64,000 nucleotides of DNA from Laburnicola sp. R22_1 (taxonomy: Eukaryota; Ascomycota; Dothideomycetes; Pleosporales; Didymosphaeriaceae). The DNA lies in assembly GCA_014281115.1 (NCBI GenBank), contig JACONQ010000021.1:806001-870000 (forward strand), read 5' to 3'. Under the pieces are notes generated by a model that saw only the letters and a list, made by a program, of their open reading frames with translations, had not been told where the DNA came from and ran no database searches. A program made the translations under genes and the position numbers. This document shows, piece after piece, positions 33,260 to 44,830 of this stretch. The number at the start of each line of letters is the position of its first letter. The stretch's first letter is position 1.

Positions 33260-35260
33260 TAACTCAGACGCTAGTGGGACGCTATAAGCACGCACTTCCT
33301 CAAAGACGCTTTCATTCAAAGACGCTTTCATCTCACGATACCTCTCAAACCAGCCCCAGGCAGAGACGTCAGCCTCTCCACTCACGCATCACCCAAAAGC
33401 CTTTCCCACCGCCCCGCTTTCGAAATCGCGTGCGGCATTGCCACATGAGCTCGCAAGTAAGACCTCTGACGTCAACCTACTCGCACACTGCACACCACCT
33501 CCCACCACCCAAACACTCACCACCCTACTTCCAAAACACCATCACCACCGCGTCAGGTCAACGCGCCCGCCTCTCGAGCCAGGCCCAGACGGGGCAACTG
33601 TTGGCGCCCGCCTTCGAAACCGAGTACAGCGTCGCGACTATGGACTCCACAAGACTGTCAGCTTCTTTGACTTCGACCATGTACCGCCGACCTCTCCACC
33701 CGTGCACCACACACTACCACACCTTCGAGGCCGCGTGCGGTGTCGAAATCATGAGCTTCGTGAGGAACACGGTCAGCTTCTCTCATTTTACAGGAAGACT
33801 GAACTTTCTACCCGTACGGTAGACTCGCACACTGTCTCCCACCACCTGAAACATTCACTCCCCCCACGGTCGAACTTTCTACTCGCACACCGCACATCGC
33901 ACACCGCTTTCGAAGCTGAGTCGCCCACATGCAGCTTCGTGAACTCTCCAGGCAGACGGCAAGGCTGTCTGCCGTCGACTTTTTTACCCGCGCACCGCTC
34001 ACCAACGCCGAAATACTTTCTCGTCTCTCCACTCTCGAAACGGCGTCGCCACCATGATCTCCACGAGACAGCCAGCTTGTTCGAATTTGCCGATTGATGC
34101 CAAGGCCGTCTGCCGTCAATTTCTCCATCTCGCTTTCGAAAGCTGACGCAACTATGAGCTAAGAAGGTGAGTAAAGAAAGATCATAGCAATGATGCGATT
34201 TCGAAAACGGGGCGTTTTAGGTGTCGGTGGGCGTACGAGTGGAAAAGGGAGGCCGACGGCGCATGGCCGAAGTTGAAGAAGCTGGCAGATTTACTGTGCA
34301 CCCGCGCACGGCACCCCACCCTTTCAAGCCGCGTGCGGCGTCGAGCTCCGCGGGCAAGACTGCCAGCTTCTGCAAGAAACACCTCCTCCCCCGCTTTCGA
34401 ACCGCGTCGCGACCATACGCTCCGCAAGCAAGACCAGCTTCTTCAATCTTGCGGGTGAAAGGAAATAATACCGTTCATCATTGGGCTTTCCACTCGCACA
34501 CCGCCTACCGCTCCTCCACGTCGAACCATTTTCTCACCACCCCGCTTTCGAATGCCGCGTCGCGACCACAAGCTCCGCAAGTAAGAACCTGCTTTTTCGC
34601 TTTCGTCGGTGGACTCTCAGACGGTCTACAGTCGACTTCTCGCCTCGCAGCTCACACCCCACACCCCACACCCCCACCGCCAAAATACTCAAAAGGTTCA
34701 ACACACGTACATCATCGTTGACTCGTCGAAGAACTCACCATCTCGCTTCCCGAGCCGCGTCGCATCACCACCCCACAACCTCTATAAGCAAGACCACCAG
34801 CTTCTTCAAACCACACGTTCACCGTTCATCCTCGATCGACGAAAGACTCACCACCCCGCATCCCAACCCGCATCCCAACGTAAGACCGTACCGCGGCTTC
34901 TTCAAAACAAACGTTCATCATTCGTTCATCGTTGACTCACCGAAACACTCACCACCCCGCTTCCCAAACCGCACCGGCACCGCCATCATGACATCCAAAG
35001 TAAGACCGTGGGCTTATTTAACACAGGTTCATCGTTGGGTTGCACGAGCTCATGACGGGATAGGAAGAGCGACGCCGCATGCTTTTGCGAGCTCGCGAGG
35101 AAGATGGTCAGCTTCTCTAATCGACTTCTCCACCCGCACACCGCACACACTACTAGCATAAACACTCGCTCCCTTAGCACTTTGCTTTTGAAACTGTGTC
35201 GCCTGCATGACTCTGCGAGTAAGACCGCCAGCGTCTTCCATCACAATTGCATTATCGGGT
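33260..35260. repeat. Degenerate tandem array, about 2 kb
   Basis: A phrase close to CCCGCTTTCGAAACCGCGTC followed by GACCATGAGCTCCGCAAGTA and AGACCGCCAGCTTCTTC recurs about nine to ten times with irregular spacing (near 33410, 33625, 33740, 33905, 34040, 34385, 34545, 34760, 34975 and 35200). Cytosine-rich text with CACACCGCACACC lies between. Plus-strand frames through it repeat peptides like SKTASFF. The long ORFs here (33438-34097, 34481-35161) follow from the repeat and are not taken as genes. I do not recognise the unit. Confidence 0.6.
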
Positions 35261-35403
35261 TGACTGAGCCCACGGCGGGCGAGGTAGGGCAGATGAACGT
35301 GCGCAAACGTCGTCCCTCCTTCTCCGAGCGTGTCCAGCGGGCCAGGCTCGTCGTCCGGGTCCGACGTGAGGCCAATCGACCCCGCGGCGTGGGTGCTGGC
35401 CAT
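35050..35403 (-). CDS. Hypothetical ORF, 117 aa, next to tandem array
   Basis: ATG in context AACCATGGCC. The product begins MASTHAAGSIGLTSDPDDE, then PGPLDTLGEGGTTFAHVH and QPDNAIVMEDAG. From about residue 60 it runs into the last unit of the tandem array, so the C-terminal half is repeat sequence. The first 60 residues look coding; the true gene may splice near GGTCTTACTCGCAG, which resembles an acceptor. No family recognised. Confidence 0.3.
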   Translation of the reverse strand: MASTHAAGSIGLTSDPDDEPGPLDTLGEGGTTFAHVHLPYLARRGLSQPDNAIVMEDAGGLTRRVMQATQFQKQSAKGASVYASSVCGVRVEKSIREADHLPRELAKACGVALPIPS

Positions 35404-36319
35404 GGTTAGCCGTCGTTAGGCGTAGCGCAGACTGGAAGATATATGCACGTGCTGGGTGTGAGGTTCTTTTTCATGCGGAGAGTCTTAATATCTGTAGATG
35501 TTTGAGTTGACTGTAGACAGATATAAGTGAGTGAATGAATCAGAGTTTGTATAGTATATCCTGGGGTACCTTAGTAGCTTTCTGCTTGGGCGTCTCTGCA
35601 GCCGCTTTTCCAACAGGCTATGATACTTCCTGCTCGAGCGCACTTACAAAGCGGGATAGCTCGTAGCCCTGCGTTGAGATCGTGCATTTGAAGTAGTTCA
35701 ATTCATTCATTCTGCCTGTGTCGTTCAGCTGTAGCTACCTGACGTTGCATCGGTTAATGGCTCGCGGCGGGGTAGGAAGAATGACAAGCCGTGCTTCTAC
35801 ACGCGTGCGGAGGTTCCTTTTTTCGGCAGCAGAGTCGGTGTTCTATCGTAGACCCTGAGGCAACTCACCAGTTTTTCGCTCGGGCTACACGTCGGCTTGA
35901 AAGATGTGCTAGCTGATCACGTTCACGGCGTCATGGCTATGAGATCACATAGGAGCTAATCCATATTATGTAATTTCCATTCATCATTGTCCAAAATCGA
36001 AACCGAGAACCTTGGGCACACTGCATAGGTAATTCCATAGACACATGATGGGACGGTGTTCCTACCCGCTATACCCTTACATGAAAGGAAGAAGATGCAC
36101 CGTCATCTTTTCATTCGACCTAACCTCAAAAAGCTCCCCCGAAGCCTCGAGGCGAGCGTCCAAAGTCCATCAAATCCTCCTCACATGTCGAAAACCTTAC
36201 TTGTTGCCTGGCCCTGACATTATCAACTATCCTTAGGAAGTGAGCATTGCCGCCCACGCCCAGGCAAGTGCTCGGATCGAGATTCAACGGATGGAAGGAG
36301 GACTATCAGTGCTGGAAGT
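35404..36319. other. Intergenic DNA
   Basis: One 63-codon ORF at 36045-36236 has no domain or context to support it. I see no gene in this stretch. It includes the region downstream of the minus-strand gene at 36320-36861. Confidence 0.4.
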
Positions 36320-36861
36320 CTATTCGAGCGATGAAGACCGGAAGTTGGGGCCCGCTCCGCCCATTACCGCCTGAGAGGAACGTCAGCAGCTGAAGTACCG
36401 GTGCCAATACGTATCGGGTAACTCACCTCGGTAACTTCCGCTGCGAACGCGAGATCCTCGGCGTCGACGTCAGGGCAGTCTGTCTCGTCATCGGAAAGCG
36501 GGTCCTGGCCATCCTTGGCTCGACAACGTTCGTTTTCCTTAGCTAGAATGGAGAGGCCGATACGCTGAGCCAGTTCCCAGCGGTCGGATGCTGGTGCATC
36601 TGAGGTGTGGTCGGCAACGTCTCGGGTCTTGTGGATGCGGATCCCCGCAGCTGTGCTGGATGAATTGTGCACAGCCACTGGTACCAACGCGTCGCGATAT
36701 CGGGCTCCGTCGGTCGAGCAGGTTGCATCTTGGAGGCGACTTTTCTTTGCAGTTTTGCAGGGTAGACATGACTTGGGCATGATTTCGGTAGAAGAGCCAT
36801 GGTCCAACGCCCCGAGGCTCCCATGGCGCACTGACAGCTTACGCTTTGTATTATTGACCAT
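36320..36861 (-). CDS. Hypothetical protein, two exons, 161 aa
   Basis: No family recognised. The minus-strand model is exon 36861-36427 (145 codons), intron 36426-36371 (56 nt: donor GAG/GTGAGT, branch GCTGAC, acceptor CTCTCAG), exon 36370-36320 ending TAG. Both exons join in phase 0. The start ATG at 36861 (ATCATGGTC) is chosen because the upstream open frame is CT-rich leader. The product starts MVNNTKRKLSVRHGSLGAL, has a Cys-Lys motif CLPCKTAKKS, a Ser/Thr/His middle part, then an acidic stretch (LSDDETDCPDVDAED), and ends AGPNFRSSSLE. CLPCKTAKKS recalls the start of a Zn2Cys6 finger, but the other cysteines are missing. No signal peptide or membrane segment. Confidence 0.55.
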
Positions 36862-37149
36862 GATCGATTTTTGAACGCTGGAATGACCAGGGTGGAAATG
36901 GAATCGTGCGACCGAAATCGACGACCGCACAAGGACAAGGCAGGGTGAGGGGTGTGTGAGGTGAAGGGAGACAAGGTGAGAGAGGGAGGAAGGCGCGAAG
37001 CAGCTGGCCACGTTTCCACGGGTAGCTACATGAAAACGCGTCCAGTGCGACCGAAAAGACGCGGGCGCGCGACCACGTCATTCAACCGATTTGCGGAAGT
37101 CGTAGGCAGGTAGAGAAGTAAAGGTATCGGATGATTCTGTCTAAACAGG
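36862..37149. promoter_or_regulatory. Leader and promoter region of the minus-strand gene
   Basis: On the minus strand the 150 bases upstream of the ATG are rich in C and T (CTCTCACCTTGTCTCCCTTC and similar), the usual look of fungal leaders. No TATA box or defined binding site can be assigned. Confidence 0.35.
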
Positions 37150-37389
37150 ACATAATGGGACTCTTCCACAAGACCCTAAATAATAACTTAAAGATCCCTA
37201 GTCGCATTTAGAGGCTCTGGAAAAGCTGAAAAGATGACTAGTTAGCTATTCTTAATAGGTAGGGGTGCTAACTTATTGGCTATTAGTGAAGGCTAGCTTG
37301 TCTTCTTCCCAGCTTTTCCTAGAGTATCTAGATGCGACTAAGGATCCTTAAGTTATTATCAAGTGTCTTCTGGAAGAGTCCCATTACGT
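37150..37389. mobile_element. Small MITE (about 240 bp)
   Basis: Inverted ends of roughly 80 bp start ATAATGGGACTCTTCC (left, from 37151) and its inverse ending CCATTACGT at 37389. The arms agree through AATAATAACTTAA and CGCAT(C/T)TAGA to GAAAAGCTG. If the target duplication is TA, the element is 37155-37384. There is no coding capacity and no relation to MITE-1 or MITE-2 in sequence. Confidence 0.75.
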
Positions 37390-38455
37390 CTTTTTTTGAC
37401 AGAATTGAAAATAGTACATCTGTGCTGTTCGTGTCTAAAACGGATGGCCAGTGTTAGAAGCAAAGGCGTGCCAGTTACAGAAGTTGAACATGGTATGGAG
37501 GCTGAGAAGCAGTGAGTATGTGATGTGCATCCGAAAGCTGCAGGCGTCGGGCATCAAAAGGACAGCATTTCGTACGGAGGAAATCGTCGGTGTACCAAGA
37601 AGTGCATGGGTACGGGGGCGCCCAGGAGGAGCCGGAGAGTTGTCGGCGCGAGGTATTCGGCGGAGGGAGTCGTGACGCTGCATGCTGTTAGGATGATATC
37701 AGCAGGCATGGCAAGGCATTAGGAGGACAGCGTCTCACCAGCCCTCGTATCCAGCAACTGAGTTCCCATAGCCATGGAGACAATCCGTTGTTTTGTTGTT
37801 GGGAGGCTTCCGGCTCGAAAAGCGCTGCAGCGGAAATCCCCGGATGCAGGCAGGTAATGGTTGAGGGAAATTGGACGTGGTGGACTTGACGGACGTGTTT
37901 GTTCCAGCCGTTGATTTGACGGATGTCGTTTACATGCCGGTGAATTAGATGTCGTAGTAATGAACTTCAACGACTGGAACAAACACGCCCGTCACGTCAA
38001 CCAAGTCCAGCGGCAGCGTTGGTATTTACGCTGAGAGGAGTGTGTGGTTTTGCAGCGCCGCTTTTGGTTGGGCATCAGGTTGGGCATCAGCATATAGACC
38101 GACATGAAGCGACCCGCCGTACTTGGCCAGTCTATGCCTATCACTTCCTGCCTCCGCGGCCGGTTGCATGCACGTCGATATCGAATGCGCGTCGACATGG
38201 ACATCGAATGCGACGTCGGCGTATCTATCGAATGCGCGTCGACGTGGATATTAAATTCGTGTAGACGTGGATATCGAATGCGCCGTCGAATGCGCGAGTA
38301 CTCGAAAAGTGTGGGTGGGTACGGGTGTGGGTGGTGGAGAGCTCGTAGGGCGGCGACCGTTTGGCGCGCACCCGATACCAATAGGTAGCGCGTCGGCAAG
38401 AGCGACGAGAGCCCAGCCACGCCGTCATCGATTTTCGAGACATCCACCGTGGCCA
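37390..38455. other. Intergenic DNA with an inverted repeat and a minisatellite
   Basis: An inverted repeat with arms of about 40 bp (37873-37917 and 37963-38012, sharing CGTGTTTGTTCCAGYCGTTG) is followed by a short tandem repeat of ATCGAATGCGCGTCGACGTGG-like text at 38175-38295, listed below. ORFs here are short and unsupported. Confidence 0.5.
38175..38295. repeat. Short tandem repeat (minisatellite)
   Basis: TATCGAATGCGCGTCGAC and variants recur five to six times with irregular spacing of about 20-35 bases. The minus-strand and plus-strand ORFs crossing it are a product of the repeat. Confidence 0.65.
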
Positions 38456-40829
38456 ACCACCGTGACTGTGGGAATGTGATTGCGAAGTTGTACAGAGCCG
38501 ATCCCCGTCATCTCCATCGCCATGGTCCGCAAGAGGAACGCGGAGATGTCCGGGCAGGCCGCCGTTCGCATGGAATACACCGCTACACCGCTCGGACCAA
38601 GGTAATCTCCTTGCGTGGCGGGAAGTCCGTCCCAGGAACCATCATGGCTGCACGCTTTCGCGATATCGCACATGTGCTGAGGTCCTCTGTGAGCGGGTCC
38701 GGTACGCTGAAGGCGGATGACGGATGGAGCGTCGTCGGCGGATGAGGGAGGGTACCGGCAAGCATCGGCGGAGCTTGGATGAGGCAGAGTGCGAACAAGC
38801 TTTGCCGGTCCCTCTTACCAATGTACTAGTGTCCGCAAACCCTATTCACACTCCCAACGACTCCCTTTCTCGTGATACTCCCGAGGTCAAACATCAACGC
38901 GCCTATCGTCCTCGCGCATCCTCCCCCTTCTGACGTCGTGCCCATGGAAGCGGATTTGTACCTTCTGCAAAGTCGCTCACTCCACCAGCGGCAATCGCAC
39001 TTGACTCACACCAAGGGCAGCCGAATAGAACGTCCTCTACGGACACCAGCGGAAGCCAAGAAAGGGAAAAAACGTCAGAATTGATATCCAAACCCGCTCC
39101 ATAATGGTCAGAATCAACTTCCAAACGCGCTGGACAATTATCTAACCCACGTATAGTTCTTATGGCTCATGTCCGCGATTACGTGCAATGCGAATAAGCT
39201 TTGGCGGCCGTTTCAAGCAATCTTCTCCATGCCCACAACGCTTGCTCGCAGCCCTATCGCTCTACCTTGTTCCACAAGCAGCCTGTTTCCAAATCCTTTC
39301 TGTCTTGCTATGGACATCTTTCTCTAGGATTCCTTATGGACAGACACATCTCAACATCATCGCCGTGTACTATCCCCACGATGATAGTTGCATGCCACGC
39401 CGGCAGTTATCGCAAGATCATGGAACATCTACGGATGTACACGGATCAGCTCGGAGGATGTATGTGCTCCAGACGCGCTCGGTGCTTGCCGAAACTTACA
39501 AGAGGTCCCATAGGCGATTCGCGATCGAGCAAAGTGCGGACAAACTTTGCAAAGCCGGCGAACACCACAACAAATATCTTTCTGCCCTTCTCACCACTAC
39601 CTATCTACCTAGTGTCGATGCTTCTTGGGGTCTATGAGGTTCGCATGGTGGAGCCTTTTCATACCGCAGCCTAAAATCCATTTAGAGTATCGTGGCGACA
39701 CGGAAAGGATCAGGGCGGAATTCTTACCTGCAATATGAAAATACTTATGCTCGTTGTTAAAATACGAGGCGGAGAGGGACTGCCTAGCTCCGGCCGCGAC
39801 ACATGACGCATCCACGCACCTGCGCCACCATCAGTCTCAGTTCACGTTCGCCCTCATGCACAAATTTTCCATTCCTAGTTTCTACCTGAGGTATAACGAA
39901 ATAACTCGCGCATCTGATTCTGAGAAGCAAGTGTGATTGCGAGACTCTGGTTGAAATTAATGATAAGTTTTTTGCTGTAGAGCCAGAGCATCTTTGTTAC
40001 AAGCAAGTATCTCATTTTGAAACAACATCGGAACCTCATACAACAGCCTAACCTCGCCAGACTATCTATATCTTTCCCCTCTGCCTTTCCACCTCGTCTC
40101 CAACCGAGGTCCCGCTACACTATCGCCCCTTGACCGAACCTAAAGTCTGTCCCGCTGGCAGAACAGACCAGCTTAATACCAATACAGAAGTGGTGGGGTT
40201 TTGGAGTTCATATATGCTCCCGAAGGACTGTGTTAGCTCTCTCTAGGTATTATAAGAACTCAAACTAGGTTAGACTCTCCCACAAAGATGGTCAGTCAAT
40301 GCTTCCGAAGGAGCCCAAACAACATACGAATTTCCAATATGAACCCTAACACGTATTTAAAAATGCCGATTTAGCCTTGGATCAAAGCTTTAGTTGCGCC
40401 TACTATCATCGCAATCTCTCCCTCCTAATACCGTCCTATCAAAGCAGGTTCGTAGCTGCTGCAGGCGTTCTTCAGCAGCCAGAACCAGCCCGAAATGCCA
40501 ATTGGGTCGAATGGATGTCCGCGGCTTAACGCGGTCGGTAATTATGGCTTTAATCAATAACCGCCCACTATCCAGACACATTTTATCGCTATACTCGGCT
40601 ACCAAGATTGTGATTAAGAATACTCACTCACAACATAAGGTCAGACATTTAAGCGCTAGTCATAATCACTACTTTAGGGAATTATTGCACGGAGAAGTAT
40701 TCGCCTAGAGTCTAAACACCTCTAAGCTTCTTCTTAGCGATGTCATTTCCCTAAGGTGGACATTGTGGTTAAACATATGTATGAGAAGAATATAGTGGCC
40801 TTTGGCGCAGCGGGTACAGCTTCTAATAT
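38456..40829. other. GC-balanced DNA without a firmly supported gene
   Basis: Coding-like scraps are seen (for example MVRKRNAEMSGQAAVRMEY from about 38522, followed by AG/GTAATC), but no complete splice model emerges. Composition falls toward AT from about 40250 and changes fully by about 40830. Confidence 0.4.
39188..39637 (+). CDS. Possible ORF, 149 aa (weak)
   Basis: The ATG ORF starts MRISFGGRFKQSS, has a hydrophobic part (LLAALSLYLVPQAACF) that could be a signal or membrane segment, and a more balanced second half (LAETYKRSHRRFAIEQSADK). A second frame of similar length overlaps it (39201-39674). No domain and no splice evidence, so this may be chance. Confidence 0.2.
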   Translation: MRISFGGRFKQSSPCPQRLLAALSLYLVPQAACFQILSVLLWTSFSRIPYGQTHLNIIAVYYPHDDSCMPRRQLSQDHGTSTDVHGSARRMYVLQTRSVLAETYKRSHRRFAIEQSADKLCKAGEHHNKYLSALLTTTYLPSVDASWGL

Positions 40830-43800
40830 ATAAAAACTATTATGGTTTAATATTACGTGCGCATTGTTTGACTCTATTACCTAATTAAAGAAAAGACTTC
40901 GCGCCCTTTTAGTTTATAGTAAAAGGCTACAAGGCTAAGTAGTTCTTTACTACCTATAAAGTCTAGGAACCTTTTAACGCGACTATAAAAAGAGGGAAGA
41001 AGGAAAATTATAGTAAAGATCTTTATTAGGGGCTTAAAAACCTCTATATATCCAAAACTCTAAATCTAGCCATTATAGTTCTTTAAAGGCAATAGTACTA
41101 GTAATGTAAATCTTATTAATATTGTAAAAACGCTATTAAAGTTAATTAGCAAAAGTTTAGAATAATATACGCTATGCTTTGCGTGAAGTAGGTTACGCAT
41201 TTCAAGGTAGTAGTGCCCCCATCTATCCTTAATGCACTAATTTAAAAATTCGACTTTTAGTTAGAGGGTAGCGGATTTCCACATTTAATTTCTGGATTAC
41301 TAATAATACTAGGGCCATTATGTGTTTTATTAATTAAGTTTTATTATAGGAGGTCCTTAATAACTTCTAACCTACGTCCTAGTCTTTTGTTTGCCTCTAA
41401 GGTACGAAACTAGTGTAGTAACGCTTGGATTTAGAATCTTTAACCTAAGGAGCTCTTCCCTACCAAAAATATTAATGGTGGCTTAGCTACTTTAGAATCT
41501 TAGATATAAATATGCAAAAATAAATACTAAAACGCTTGCGACATATTGCGCTAACTACCTACCTACCCATTTAGCCTAAAATTTCGCTATACTATTCTTC
41601 TCTTTAGAGTCCCTAGTTTATTATTTTAAAATAACCTATTAACTTAGCGTAAAAGTCTAGAGGAATAATATAGAAGAAGCTTATAGATTATAGCGGAGTA
41701 TTATTATAGGAAGCTAGTAGATAGTAGTCGGCTGCTATTATCTATATCTTCTAGATTTAGATTTACAAAATATTAGAAAGAGATAGGAGGTAAAAAACTA
41801 AGTCTTATTCCACTACTATACTAACAGGTAAGGCACCTTCTTAAGTTCTAAATTTAACACAATATTATAAGTAATATTAAGGACGAAATTTTAGTTATAT
41901 ATAGAGTATATCTTTTTACCTAAACTCTATATATTACTATAAAATACTTCTTTAGTTAGTTAATATAAGGCGGTTTATTAGAGTGCTAAAGGCATAACTA
42001 CTAGTTGCAAATTAAGATGCTAGCATTGTTAGGCCTAGATATAAGATTAGGATAGAGGCTAGGCAATATTAAATAGTATTAGGCTTGCTAATATAGCTGT
42101 ACGTAGACGTAATATAAGTTAATTTGAGTATTTTACTATTATAACGCGCCTTATTATTAGACTTTACTATAAAGATCTAATTAATAAAGTCCTATTTAGA
42201 GTAAAAAGAGCGCTATTATCTACTTATTATAGAAAAATATGGTTAAAAAATATAAAAATGGGAAGAGGGTTAATTAATATCTATATTAGGATTATAGTAC
42301 CGCGAAAAGACTACAACGCGTAGGAGATTTTTAATTTCTCTCTTTACTCTTTCTAAAAATTAATAAAGTAAAAATGTCGTCTTTTGTATAGGTCTTTATA
42401 AGACTAATACCTAGTATTTATATTATTTCTTTAGTTATAGTAATGTAAATTATAGGTAGATATTTAGGCTTAATAAAAAGTCTTAAGGTACTTTTCTATA
42501 CCCCTTTTAAATGTGCGTTCGAGGTTGCTACTATAAAGAAGACCCTCTATAGTACTTAGTATTATAATAGTTTTAAATTAAGTGGTTCTTCCTAGTCTGT
42601 GTATGCCTCTAAGGTAGGGAGTCTTGCGTACTATTAGTATACTTATCTATAATAGATTGTTATTTAAAAGTTAGCTCTTAAGAGCTAGATACATATCTAG
42701 TAAAAGTATGTAAGTAAGAGATAAAAATAATAGTAAGTATTAGTTTTAGGGAAAGGGGATTAAGAATAGGCCTAGGAATATACTAGAAGTAAATGTAGAC
42801 TACGCCCTTATAATACCTAGTATAGTTTTTTAAAGGCGCTGCCTATTATTAATTATTTCGCGCTACCTATTTTGTACTATAGAAAATAATAAGCTAAGGT
42901 ATATAGTATACTAGCTTTGAGATAAAGCGTGTTAGAGTAGTAAAGTTAATTTGACTTTAGTGTTGCGGGATTACTTTAGGTTATCTAAGGCATCTTACCT
43001 AATATGGTACTAGTGTATATGAGCTCCATTTCTGTTTAACCTTATTATACTAGAGCCAGGGCGAATAGCACTAAACTAAAGTAGCTAGGAGGCGTTGGAG
43101 CGGCATTAGAGAGATAACTAATTGGCTAAGTTAAGGCTAGTTAGGGAGGCGGCGAATACTATCCACGCTGCTAGTAATAGTAGTAACTCTAAAAGACCTT
43201 ATTGTAAACTCGATTCTCTTATTCTATAATAATCTTATACGTGTCCTAATTTTAAGCTTTATTTCTTTATTAATGCTATTATAGGCTATTTATTATAAGA
43301 CAAAGAATTACCATCTTTAGAAATATATTATAGCTAGGGATTTAGGGTCTAGGCCTTTATATACTATATAATGGCAAGTAGCTTCTTATTATAGAAGGTA
43401 TAGTTTTGTTGCGTCGCTATTTAGGCGGTAGAGTAGTATGCTACTAGATGCTATTAGATACTATATACTGTGTTTTGCTGCCTATATATATATATATAAA
43501 ATAGCTTTAAATTTATATATTTTAATAAATTTAACTTTTAAACTTATAAAGGAATTGCTCTACGTAGTTATTTAAATATTAGAGGTGATTGCTAACCAAA
43601 GGAACTAGCGCTTTAGAAAATTTAAGCTAATTATCACATAATTAGGTAATGCGAAAGGAGATAAAAATTTCTTTTAGAAGAGTAGGAAGTAAAAAGTTGC
43701 TTTTTAGTATAGCGCTTAGATATTTAAAATATTCGTCTAGTCTAACTATGTAGAATAAGCTAATATAGTTTTTTTTTACGACTAAGAGCTTTCTAATAAA

Positions 43801-44447
43801 AAGATAATAATAATAGTAGATATTCCTTCTACTATTATGGATACAAAAAAGTGTTTTAAGGCGGTATTAATAAAAAGGAGTTAGCGCGCTAACTTTAAGC
43901 AGAAAAATCCATATATAAAATATAGTAAGGCTATATTACTATACTATAGTTATGAGCTAATATAAGAGAAGATAATTTGTATACTATTTAAGTAATAGTA
44001 AGAAGAAGAGACTATAAAGTTGTAAATAGTAAACTGTTAACTAAGGTTAAAGATACTAGTATATCTATTTAACTAATACTATTTTTTTATAATTACACCT
44101 ACTATATAAAGTATATAGAAACTATATTAAGAGAATAGGAAACGATATTATATTTAAGGTGTTTTAGTAGTATACTAGACTAATAGCCTTATAATTTATA
44201 GCATATAGTTTATATCTTATAATATGAATTCTTTTATTTATATATTAACTTTTCACTATTATAACCTTATAATATTACGTAACGGTTTCTTTTAAGTCGC
44301 TATTTGCTGCTTTAAGGATGTATATGGTCTTTTGCGACTTTAATAAATACTCTAGCCTATTAATATTATTTTATTAAACGTAACGTCGGTGCTTACACTT
44401 ATCTTCTTAAACTAATTTGTGTTTTTTTAGTGCACACGCACATGTGT

Positions 44448-44826
44448 GCTTAATAGTGATAGGACGCTACTGTTAATATGTAAGCGTGTCTTATCCCCTT
44501 AAATATAAAAAGTGGTTTATCTTTTTAACCCACTTTGTGTTCTTTATGTAGATAGGTACATTAAAGATCTTTGTTGTGTTAAGATTCTAACTAAGGTTGA
44601 ATCCGCACTATATATAGAGAGGAGTAATACAGAAGGCACTAAAATCTAGTATCTAGTACATAGTGGTAGTAATAAAATATATATAAAATATCGATTATGT
44701 AACACAGTGGTTTGGTCAAACAGTCGGCCCGGGATTATGTGATATTATAGATTAAGGGCAGACACCTATATGTGTGCTCTATAGCGATAGAATGCGATAG
44801 TAAATGTATGAGCGCGTCTACAACAC
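44448..44826. repeat. Pair of about 57-60-bp direct repeats
   Basis: 44448-44504 (CACATGTGTGCTTAATAGTG...) matches 44767-44826 (ATATGTGTGCTCTATAGCGA...) through to AGCGYGTCT. They are direct copies about 319 bp apart. The second lies at the right edge of the AT-rich block. They may be a tandem remnant or the ends of a small element. Confidence 0.5.
44561..44605 (+). repeat. Second copy of the 45-bp unit
   Basis: Starts TTAAAGATCTTTGTTGTGTT and ends GGTTGAATCCG. It is the inverted counterpart of 1736-1780, of exactly equal length, with five transition differences. The 14-bp direct repeats seen at the first copy are absent here. Confidence 0.65.
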
Positions 44827-44830
44827 GCGA

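Larger units (their letters stand above)
40830..44830. other. AT-rich RIP-decayed block
   Basis: Four kilobases of TA-rich DNA with no ORF over 60 codons and no readable reverse transcriptase, transposase or zinc-knuckle motif. It is probably one or more decayed transposons. Repeated pieces inside it (44448-44504 with 44767-44826, and 44561-44605) are listed separately. No terminal repeats could be found at its edges. Confidence 0.55.

Noticed and set aside
33438..35161. Long His/Pro/Ser/Thr ORFs (219 and 226 codons)
   Set aside because: They run through the tandem array, several frames are open at once, and the peptides repeat with the DNA unit.
44577..44704. Possible solo LTR (TGTTAAG...TGTAACA)
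   Set aside because: The related copy at 1736-1780 shares sequence across the supposed LTR end, and no target duplication flanks it.
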